From Balamuthia mandrillaris (lineage: Eukaryota; Discosea; Longamoebia; Balamuthiidae), in assembly GCA_031835245.1 (NCBI GenBank), contig JAVKOQ010000002.1, positions 474,501 through 538,500 of the forward strand: a stretch of DNA of 64,000 nucleotides. Direction: 5' to 3'. Position numbers and translations under genes: made by a program. The notes below the pieces were generated by a model. The model made no database searches and had not been told where the DNA came from. It was given only the letters and a program-made list of their open reading frames with translations. How positions within the stretch are numbered: position 1 is the stretch's first letter; every line of letters starts with the position of its first letter. Positions 55,977-64,000 of the stretch are shown here, piece by piece.

Positions 55977-57217
55977 GCTCTCCCTCTCGCAATTTCCAGA
56001 AATCCGCCAAAGAAGAAATTGCTGAAACGCGTACCTTACGACCCACTTCAGAGCAATTGGTATGTTTATTCATTGTGTTCTCCTTTTGCTTGAACTTATC
56101 TTACTTTTCTTCACTAACCTTTTCTCTATTTCATTAGGTGATGATGAACCTTCGTGAAGGAAAGAATAAGATCACGTTTTCGGTGCGGTTAGGGGATGTT
56201 GTCACACAGGAGGTCACTGCCACCATTTTCCTATGGGGCAGCGATGTCAAGATTGTGATTTCCGACATTGACGGGACCATTACCAAGTACCTACTTCTTC
56301 TTGTTTTTCCTCGTTTCTCTCATCTCTTGTTCTTGTTCTCTCTTCCCGCACACCAAAAGCATTGCGAATAACCAAAATTCACAACATAAAATAGGTCTGA
56401 TTTATTTGGTCATATACTCCCTATATTAGGGAAGGATTGGTCCCATTCAGGAGTGGCGCAGCTTTACTCCAACATTTATGAGAATGGCTATAAAATCTTG
56501 TACCTTTCTTCCCGTTCTATCGGCCAGGTACTATTTCTTTCTTTGTATTTTTTTCCCTATTCTTTTTCTCTTGATTTTTGTTCTAAAGTTTTTCTAAAAA
56601 AGACGAACATAACGAGAGGATTTTTGAGCACTTTGAGACAAGAGGATATCAGCTTACCAGAGGGTCCTGTCTTTACTGCTCCGAATGGCCTTTTGACATC
56701 TGTACATAGAGAAGTACGTCTATGATGCCTATTCTCGTAGCTTCTTTCTTCTTCTAACTGTTCGTTTTATTCTGTTGAAAAGGTAATACGAAGAAAGCCG
56801 GAGGAGTTCAAGATCGCTTGCTTGAAAGACATAAGCGGTCTCTTCCCAAAGAGAAGACCTTATTATGCCGGTTTTGGAAACCGTACAAGCGTAAGCTTTC
56901 TCTCCTATTCTACCAACTCCTTTGCTTTCTTTTGTTCCTTTTTTTTCTCTTTTTGGAGATTAACTTTTTTGTAATAGGATGTAATATCGTATAAGGCGGT
57001 GGGAGTCCCCTCCGGAAAGATATTCACCATCAACCAAAAGGGAGAAATCACCATCACCAACAAAGCCTACAAAAAGTCGTACATGAAACTCAACGATCTT
57101 GTCCATGAAATGTTTCCATCAGTGGGACGGCCTCACGTTCACGAAGAGTTCAACAACTATCAGTACTGGAAACCGCCTTTGCCCGAGTTGGGCGATGAAC
57201 TGGAGGAGTTGGATTAG
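52999..57217 (+). CDS. Lipin (Mg2+-dependent phosphatidate phosphatase)
   Basis: Dephosphorylates phosphatidic acid to diacylglycerol at the ER/nuclear envelope. Start ATG 52999. N-LIP domain: [49 protein letters not shown] very long, acidic and Ser-rich middle (exon 53795-55330) follows, containing [19 protein letters not shown], the conserved lipin mid-segment. Next come [20 protein letters not shown] and the Trp-rich [37 protein letters not shown], then the catalytic [20 protein letters not shown] (DxDGT), [60 protein letters not shown], ending DELEELD at 57217. All catalytic residues are present. About ten introns; CT runs at 53341-53372, 55394-55429 and 55928-55975 are intronic. Confidence 0.94.
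55394..55429. repeat. (CT)n microsatellite in lipin intron
   Basis: Sense-strand CT run just before the acceptor CAG at 55430-55433. Confidence 0.9.
55928..55975. repeat. (CT)n microsatellite in lipin intron
   Basis: Sense-strand CT run in the intron preceding [15 protein letters not shown]. Confidence 0.9.
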
Positions 57218-57378
57218 AAAAAAAACAAACAAATAAAAACTTAACGATAGTAGACTCTACGCCACGGTTTTTTTTTTTTGGGTAAACCGAAGGAGTTGCG
57301 CGCATCTCAACCAGGACAGCACAAACGGAGAGAGCCAAGAGAGAGGAGAGCAATCCCTGTATGCGAACGGAGACATAA

Positions 57379-57427
57379 TAAGGCGGCAAAGATCATAAGA
57401 TCTAAGGACAACGAAAAAAGAAATCAC
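57379..57427 (+). mobile_element. Solo left end of a Fanzor-type element
   Basis: Begins TAAGGCGGCAAAGATCATAA and matches the full element's left end (7072-7122) over about 49 bases, with only a two-base gap, then diverges. No partner terminus and no duplicated flank were found nearby, so this is a truncated relic or the scar of an incomplete event. It lies in the 3' region between lipin and NCA2, 24 bases from the NCA2 stop. Confidence 0.85.
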
Positions 57428-57450
57428 ACTTGCCGTATTCATTTTGTTGT

Positions 57451-60377
57451 TTAGCTCGTGAAGAGGGGGTGAAGAAAAGCAAAAGTGTGATGCATGCGTT
57501 GAATGGTGGCCAGCTTTTGGTGCACCGACAGACCTTCGGCCTCGAGGTCATGCAAGTCCTCCAAGAAGAGCAGCCGCTGTTCCCCTCTTTCTCTCAGCTG
57601 GGAGGCAGCATTCAACATATCATTCACGTCCAGAATGAGTCTTCCAGACTCCTCAAATCCGAGAAATGTTGGCCCTCTGTCTCCTCCTCTAGTTTGTTTC
57701 TCTTTCTCTTTCTCTTTTTCTTTTCCTTTCTCTGTATGTTGAATTTGTTGATTTTGTTGTTGCGGTAATAGAAGAGGATGATGGTGATGATGGAGATTGA
57801 GAGTGAGTAGACGTTCGAGATCACGCAGCTTTCGACGAAGATGGGAGTGAATATTGCGTCTTAAGTTGATGTGAGTTATCCGTCTATAGACAGTTGTTAA
57901 AAAAGTTCCCAACAGTAACAACACCGGAGTTATTGCCAACAGTTGAAAGTTTAACTCTATGTTCATCGTGCGAATAACGAATAAAAAATTAAATAAAATA
58001 AAAGAAAAGAAAGAGAAAAAAAATGGTACCATTGGAACGCATGAGTTTGTCCAGTACAAGCATCGTTCTGGAGACGTCCACTTTAAGTTTTTGAACTTGA
58101 ATGAGCATAAGCTGAAGCAGATGACCAAACATAGCGTTCACCAACGGGCTCTGTATCTCCTTCTCATAAAGCGGCCTTCAAACAAAGAGCAAGTTAGAGA
58201 TAGAAGAACTAAAGGAGGAGAAGCAATGAAGAAGGTACATGATGGCGGACAAGTCTCCTTCATCGACTTGGTGGATGATGTTCTGTATGTGCATTTCTTG
58301 CCGCGCCAACTTGCTCTGAGTGATGAATTCCTCCACCATTCTTCTCAGCGACTGCGCTTCTGCTGCCATGGCTCTAAAAAAAAAAAAAAAGGACGAACAT
58401 TTTAAAACAACAACTTTCGCAAAAGAATGAGGGGAGAAGATTACGCGTCGCTCATGATCACAAAGGAATGGCGGTTGTAGCGAACTGTGCGGTAGACATC
58501 TTGAAGTGGACGGACCACCCAATTCTTCAGCAGATTGACAGAGGTGACCTGTAGTGCTTGTATACTCTCCATGATCGTAACTCTGTTGTACATAACAGAC
58601 CATACCAAACCTGTATGAAGAGGCTCATGAGTATCATAGCAGAAATTCTAAGAAGGGAGAGAAGGGAATCAAGAAGTAAGTTACCAGAGATGCCAGCGGT
58701 AATGGCGGTATACTTCATCCAATGAGCGGACAGGCGAGAGGGACGGGCATACCGACGGCTCAGCTGCTCCAAGTCTTGAAACATCGTATAAGTAGCCCTA
58801 CAGTTGGCCAACATGATTGAATATGCGTCTATTATAGGGGTGGATGTTCCATTTATTTCTTGTTCTTCGTGTTCCTGTTCTTCGTTGTTTTCATCAAAGG
58901 AGTAAATGTCTTGAAAGATGTCCTCTCCTAAATTTTTGTTCCAATCGTCCATCCAGTCCCGATGGAAGGAAGTGGGAGAATACGTGGAGTACGATGAAGA
59001 GAAGGACGAAAAGAATCCAGCAATCCCTTTTGGCATTTCAGATGATGGTGAATCCAATTGCCTGTACACGATTCATAAAAAGTTAAGCGGGAAAGGGGCA
59101 AACAAGAAGTGGGGATGGAGGAGCATTACAGCAGTTGTGGCAACTCGAAGAATTGAGCCAAAAGCGCTTTAGATTAAAAGCGGGTAAGAAATATGAAAGA
59201 GAAGAGAAGAGAAGAGAAGAGAGGAGAGCAGAGCAGAACTAGAAGTAGAGAAGCAGAGAAGAACACTGTACAATGATTGGCGTATATCAAAGGAGATAGG
59301 CTTGCTTTGCTGGGAGCAATGTCGTAACGAGACATGGCACGAGCCACAACGCCCAACAACGTGAGGACATTTTTCTCCAACATGCTCAAGTGCTGTTGAG
59401 TTCGGGCAAGTGTTATCCATCAAGAAGAAAAAAGAAGGAAGAAGACAGCAGATAAGAACCAAGAAGAACGAAACAAACGAGAGAGAGAGAGAGAAGAAGA
59501 GATGAACAAAGAAGGGAGCCATAATCATTACCAACACGTTTCTGCGGAGCTCTTGGCTAGGATGCAGCATTACAGGCCGCTTCTCCCCTCTTCTTTCTCG
59601 CTGCCTTCTTCCTCCCCTTCTCCTCCGTTCCTCTCCTTCTTTGTGCCTCTCCTCCTTCCTCCACCCAAACCACAGCCTTTGCGCAACATTCCGAGATCCT
59701 TCCATTCCCTCGTCGTCATCCTCCTCCTCCTCCGAAGCATGCACGTTTCGTTGCAACCAGAACCACCCATAGCGCAGCCAGAAAAAGGGAGTCTTCTCGT
59801 AGAGGTACCAATAAGAGGAGGAACGATCGGCCGCCTCCTCCCTCTCCCTCCAACCGCTCAGGTCGGAGGACATGCGGAGGGCCAAAGGCAAGAGGCACTG
59901 GCCCAGGCACTGGTTGAAGGCAATGGCGGAGAGGGCCAGCAGGTAGCGTTGAGCGTCCTTCAGCACCTCATCTTCTGCTGCTGCTTCACTCTCATCGGGT
60001 GAAGATTTGAAGAAAAAAGAGCGCAACTCAGAGAGAAGGTCCTCCAAGCGAAGAAAGAAAGCCTTGGAGGAGAGCAAAGCAGTGAGAGAGGTGTCCTCTT
60101 CTTGCGTGTTGTTGTGGGCGTTGTTGTTGCCATTGTTGTTGTTGGTAAAAGCGGATTCCTTTCGAAGAGCGGCAAAGAAAGCGAGCGCCTCGCTCAGCTT
60201 TTTTTGCTCTTCGCTCGATAAGACTTGTTGTGAGGATGAAGAAGCTCCCTCTGAAGATTGAGAAGGAGAGGGAGGAGGGGGGAGCTGAACGGTGCCTCGC
60301 TGTTGTTCGATCCAGGCGTAGCCAGCAAACAAGCTATCCAGGTGTCGCCTGTTCCGTTCTGCTTTGGTGGCGAACAT
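57451..60377 (-). CDS. NCA2: NCA2/DGS1-type mitochondrial outer-membrane protein
   Basis: NCA2 was found in yeast as a factor for ATP6/ATP8 expression; plant DGS1 is a relative at the mitochondrial outer membrane. Start ATG 60377: MFATKAERNRRHLDSLFAGY, an extended acidic N-terminal half (ALLSSKAFFLRLEDLLSELR). The recognisable NCA2 domain starts around SAHWMKYTAITAGIS, then VNLLKNWVVRPLQDVYRTVR, SLRRMVEEFITQSKL, EGDLSAIMYLL, PLVNAMFGHLLQLMLIQVQK, and FQLLAITPVLLLLGTFLTTV (membrane helix) with YRRITHINLRRNIHSHLRRK. It ends FLEDLHDLEAEGLSVHQKLA before the stop at 57451. These blocks follow the expected order over seven or so exons. The exact role here is unknown. Confidence 0.85.
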
Positions 60378-60599
60378 CCTTCTCTTGTTGCTTTTTTCTT
60401 CTATTTGCCGACTGTTGGGGTTTTTGCCGACTTTTTAGACAATTTTTTGCCGCATCGGAAGTTTTTTTCAGCGCTGACATCATCCAACGGAGCGGAAAAG
60501 TCGTGGTGCCTGCCGATGAAATCCCCGTTCATGCACTTTGGAGAGGGCAACAACACTGGAGATTCAAGAAAGTTTACTCTAAGAAAAAGTGGGGGGCGG
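60378..60599. other. Short gap upstream of NCA2
   Basis: 222 bases with repeated TTGCCGAC sequences (about 60405-60436). The next minus-strand gene ends at 60600. Confidence 0.4.
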
Positions 60600-61212
60600 C
60601 TAGTTGATCCCAACAAGGAGGTCCTTGTGCATAGCGGGAGTAGGTTGCTTCTCCACCATCACCACCACCGCAAAGCTGATTTTCAGCAACAACCAGTCAC
60701 AATCCTGGCTCTGCCACTGCCCCTGGAACACTGGGGGACGCCTCAGCACGCACTGACAGTCGGGCGGCCCGTTCTCCTCGCAGAGGTTGGGGCTGAAGGC
60801 GGGGCTCCCGCCTACTACGGTCCAGTTGCCGGTGGTTGTGGTGGCGCAGTTGTCTAAAAGGGAGTCCAGGACGAAGAGGGAGTAGTCGCCAGGGCCGGCC
60901 TCCATGACCAACGTGTAGTAATAGGTCCCTTTGGCACCTTCGCGTGTGCCTTTGTATACGCCGCGAGGGTCACAAACCTTCCCGTCGTTGGCTCCCTCGT
61001 AAGCATGACTGAGGAAAGAAGGTCATGAAGAGCATGGGGATGGGGTAAGGAAAATACAGCCAATATAGCAGAAAAAACAAAAAAAAAAAAAAAACAAACA
61101 AACGAAAACTGTACCGTGCTGGGCGAGCATTCGCGGACAACACAACGGTCGTAAGACTTAAGGCCAGGATCACTAATAATACTACTTTGAGCATGTTGCT
61201 TTGTTTCTTCAT
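60600..61212 (-). CDS. Small secreted Cys-containing protein, family unknown
   Basis: Exon 1 from ATG 61212 (MKKQSN; a second ATG at 61194 starts MLKVV) gives a signal peptide, VVLLVILALSLTTVVLSANA. It ends at GCACG|GT near 61115. Exon 2 (acceptor CTCAG near 61012) continues in frame as HAYEGANDGKVCDPRGVYKG, then GTYYYTLVMEAGPGDYSLFV, LDSLLDNCATTTTGNWTVVG, LCEENGPPDCQCVLRRPPVF and QDCDWLLLKISFAVVVMVEK; stop at 60600. Six cysteines (pairs CQC and DCD) and one likely N-glycosylation site (NWT). Alternating hydrophobic strands suggest a beta-sandwich. No family recognised; about 165 residues. Confidence 0.7.
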
Positions 61213-61589
61213 CCAAGCGTTAAGGGTTGTTGCCTGTTCTATATACAGTTGCGCGAAGCGACGCTTTAGTGGTACCTTAAAATTATAAGGCGTTTCCTGC
61301 AAAAATGCTGAAATAGTTGTGCACCAACGGAGCACAACTGTTAATGCCTTCCACGACGACGTGATGAGGACTCCCTGAAGAAGAAAGCAAAGAAAAAGTA
61401 GAAGTGGGAATAAGTCGATCTGCGCCCTTCGATCCCGCGATAACAGAATCGAAGAAGAACTCCCCCCTCTAAGGCCCCTTTTGAAAAGAGTTTTTAGAGA
61501 AACTCAAGAGCTAGCCATAAAGCCCAATTTTTGATTTTTTTTTTTTTTCGGTGGAGACAAATCTTTTTCTTTCTTTCTTTTGATCCCAA
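61213..61589. promoter_or_regulatory. Divergent gap small secreted protein / zinc-finger RING gene
   Basis: 377 bases between divergent start codons. GTCGACG overlaps the plus-strand start codon (61590-61597). A T run lies at about 61535-61548. Nothing else recognised. Confidence 0.4.
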
Positions 61590-62808
61590 ATGTCGACGGC
61601 GACGAGAGTGCAATGCCCCATTTGCAACGTGATGATAGAGGCTTCAGGTGAGGCCGCCGTCAACAGACACATCGACGAGTGCCTCACCCTACAGTGCCTT
61701 CGAGAGGAGGGCAGCAGCACCCCCACAACAACAAACCACAATGACAGCGACATCAGTAACGAACAATCGGAGGATATGTCTCTCATTCAAGCTCTCATGC
61801 TGTTCGTATTGCTCCTCTTCCATTCTTCATTCTTCTTCTTCCTTCCTTCTTCTTTTGCTTCTCTCCCCTTTTCTTCCTTCCGTCACTTTCTCCTCCTGTT
61901 TCCTATAGTAGTACTCATATAAGTTCCATTCGATATGACGCACCAAAAAAAATAAATAAAAATAAAAACGAAGTGGAGAAGAGAACATGGTTGAAACGAC
62001 CAGCGCCTATACGGGGCCGCAAGTGACGTGCCCTTATCCCGCTTGTGGCCAGGCTTTGGACACCTATGACTTTCCTTCTCATGCTCAAAACTTTCATTCT
62101 TCCTGCAACCAACAACTTGCCTGCCCCATCTGCTTCCTTGAAACGGTCTGTTGCTTGTTCTCTTCTCTTCTTATTCTCCCTTCTTCTTGCTGTTTGTTCT
62201 TTTTGTTCTGGTTCTTCTTCTTCTTCTTTGTTCATTCTTTTGTTTTCTCTTCTTTCTATTTTTGATTTTTAGGGAGAACTCTTTAGCCCAAACGAAAACA
62301 CAAACTTGTTATCCCATCTGAACCAAACCCATCGGGACGCTGCTGAGCTGCGAAAAGCCATTATGGAGTCAGAACGGGCGTTTCTCAACCAACAGCGTGG
62401 CTTTGTGGAGCTTCCTACCACCATTGGCAAAGGCTATATGGGTAACACCTTCTTTTCTATTTTCTCGTATTTCGTTTGATATTTGTTTTCCTTTTATTAT
62501 TTCTTCTTCTCTTATGGTGGTTGCTCTTTTTTCTTCTCTTCAGCGCATACATTGGACAAAGATTTGGAACAAGAGTGTATAATCTGCACCGATGAATTCG
62601 CCAAAGGTTTCTTTCCCTTCGTTTCTTTCTTCTTCTTTCTCTATCTCACATCGAGTTGTGTCTTTCTCCTGCAGGAGACACAGTGGCGCGATTGGAGTGC
62701 TTCTGTGTGTTTCACCAAGAGTGTATAGATGGATGGTTCAAGAAGAGCGAGAAACGACTTTGTCCTGTACATAGAGATGAGGAAAACAAAGCTGCCGCCA
62801 CCACATAA
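61590..62808 (+). CDS. UBZ / C2H2 / RING-finger protein, probable ubiquitin ligase
   Basis: Start ATG 61590: MSTATRVQCPICNVMIEASG and AAVNRHIDECL form a UBZ4/Rad18-type C2HC finger (C-x2-C...H-x3-C). After a phase-2 intron (61801 to about 61971) comes GEENMVETTSAYTGPQ, then VTCPYPACGQALDTYDFPSH and HSSCNQQLACPICFLETGEL with LLSHLNQTHRD, two more C2H2-like fingers of the Di19/RNF114 kind. The last exons carry the RING: ECIICTDEFAKGDTVARLEC, FCVFHQECIDGWF, RLCPVHRDEE (C3H2C3-like order), stop at 62808. Ubiquitin binding plus RING suggests a ligase acting on ubiquitylated targets. No exact orthologue assigned. Introns are T-rich. Confidence 0.8.
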
Positions 62809-62913
62809 CGAACTCTTGTTTTGTTTTCCTTTTTGTATTTGCTTCATTTTTTATTTTCTTTTCTTATTAAAAAAAACTATTTAAACGCAGAATCAGCTTT
62901 CAAGTTGTTCTGT

Positions 62914-63414
62914 TTACACAACGTGAACCACCGAGGAAGATCCTCTTCCAAAGGTCTCTGGTTGATACATCTCCTCCACTTTCGGAGGCGGCGCCACGAA
63001 CCTTCCCAGGGTGGTCGCTCTCGCCAAGTAACTGTACTTAACGACGCCACCACAAAGGAAAGAAGAGAAGACTTCCACTCGATCATCCCTCAAGCTCTCG
63101 TGGTCGAACCACCTGCCGCTCCACCCTTGGCAAAAGCCGACCGCAAAGCCTCTGCCCAACGCCAAGAGCTCCATGAGGAGAGTGGATTGTTTGGATGGAG
63201 GAGAGGCATGGTCGGAAGATTGTTTAAGTTCGGGGTTGAGTATCTCCAGACCGGCAGGCAAGGAATCCGTCATGGCGATGTGATGGCGGCTCTCGTGGGT
63301 AGAGATGGAGAGAACAATGCGAACGCGAGTTCCAGCTTTCACTTTGATGATATGTTGTTCTCCTTCTTCGCCTTCTTCTTCAATAGTTACGCTGAACATT
63401 TCATTTGATTAGAT

Positions 63415-63463
<49 letters not shown>

Positions 63464-64000
63464 GACGAGAGAAGAAAGTTACTCTGAAGGATCGTCAACG
63501 GCCTCGAAGGTGCGGCGAATGGTGAAGCCTTTGTCAATTGGCTTTAAGAAGGACACTCCAGTGAGGGCGTATTTCAGGCCAATGCGGTAATAACAACGGC
63601 CAGCACCACTCTTATGCAGCAAAAGAGGCAACATTTGCGCTATTTAAACAAGACAAAAGCAAATGAGGATTAAACACGGGTTGAAAGAAGAAAGAAAGTT
63701 AGGAGAACAAACCTGTATCTGCAACAGAATGGAGCCTTTTTGCTTCCTCACGAATCAGCTCTCTTTCATCGCAACCAGCATGCTTCATGTGTAAAGCCCA
63801 CATGGGCACTTCCACCACCTGCTCCTCGAAGGAACGTCCCTCAAACTGCTTCACTCCCAACAAAGAGTTATTCAACCACGCTCTCACCTTCATGTCCGGT
63901 TCCTCTCTTTCCAAAGCGTTAAAGTATTGACGGAAGGCGAGCAGCACCCAGACATTCTCCTGCGTGTTGTTCCAGTGACCTTCTTTCCTTCTAGAGGACT
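62914..64000 (-). CDS. Bacterial-type alpha-2-macroglobulin, C-terminal part (5' end beyond window)
   Basis: Large protease-trapping protein of the YfhM/alpha-2-macroglobulin family; only the 3' exons are here. From the window edge: HWNNTQENVWVLLAFRQYF (end of the thioester/TED alpha-toroid), VRAWLNNSLLGVKQFEG, and RCYYRIGLKYALTGVSFLKP with DKGFTIRRTFEAVDD. The final MG10-like domain reads VKAGTRVRIVLSISTHESRH, HIAMTDSLPAGLEILNPEL, FDHESLRDDRVEVFSSFLCG, YSYLARATTLGRFVAPPPKV and EEMYQPETFGR, stop at 62914. These motifs match the bacterial branch (…TTxGxFxxPPxKAEEMYxPExFGR) better than vertebrate A2M. Introns at about 63400-63480 and 63640-63712, so it is a resident eukaryotic gene. Confidence 0.88.
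63418..63461. repeat. (GA)n microsatellite in alpha-2-macroglobulin intron
   Basis: Reads CT on the sense strand, just inside the acceptor end of an intron. Confidence 0.9.

Overview
This window is nuclear DNA of a gene-dense, intron-rich unicellular eukaryote (a protist; the lineage cannot be fixed from this sequence alone). The evidence is a full set of eukaryotic housekeeping genes (fibrillarin, RPS25, cullin-4, DCN1, GCP3, CNOT10, VPS24, lipin, Golgi-type alpha-mannosidase, TMEM18, NCA2, mitochondrial OSCP), short GT-AG introns of roughly 60-250 bases, intergenic gaps of a few hundred bases or less, and pyrimidine microsatellites that sit in introns on the sense strand.

Layout. 1-6.9 kb: a truncated F-box/WD40 gene, an FHA+PH gene and GCP3, all on the minus strand. 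7.07-9.59 kb: a mobile element carrying an intact 584-residue Fanzor (eukaryotic TnpB-like RNA-guided nuclease), with imperfect terminal inverted repeats and an exact 10-base target duplication, inserted just upstream of GCP3. 9.76-14.2 kb: a secreted DUF1996 protein and CNOT10 (minus). 14.7-20 kb: DCN1, a small PSI-domain membrane protein and a PQQ-type beta-propeller membrane protein (plus). 20-23.7 kb: cullin-4 (minus). 24-28.2 kb: TMEM18, a 119-base MITE related to the Fanzor element, and a PP6 regulatory (SAPS) subunit (plus). 28.6-31.4 kb: OvoA (minus). 31.4-34.3 kb: an accessory-looking patch with a 9-base-unit minisatellite, a 64-base direct repeat and a coiled-coil gene of unknown function. 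34.3-44.2 kb: MAPKBP1/WDR62, fibrillarin (minus), OSCP (plus), VPS24 (minus). 44.7-57.2 kb: class II alpha-mannosidase, RPS25, a 110-residue membrane protein (minus) and lipin. 57.4 kb: a solo left end of the Fanzor element. 57.5-64 kb: NCA2, a small secreted protein, a UBZ/C2H2/RING protein and the 3' end of a bacterial-type alpha-2-macroglobulin.

The most interesting system is the Fanzor family. One full copy, one MITE that keeps mainly the right end (where TnpB/Fanzor guide RNAs usually map) and one solo left end occur in 64 kb, so the family has been mobile in this genome. No transposase is encoded in the full copy, so movement by an enzyme supplied in trans is inferred. Secondary points are a candidate palindromic promoter element (core TTGTCGACAA) in several intergenic regions, start codons cut off from the rest of the gene by an intron (DCN1, RPS25), a class II alpha-mannosidase with an apparent C-terminal rather than N-terminal anchor, and cullin-4 lying close to its neddylation factor DCN1. 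No tRNA, rRNA, CRISPR array or recognisable viral relic was found.
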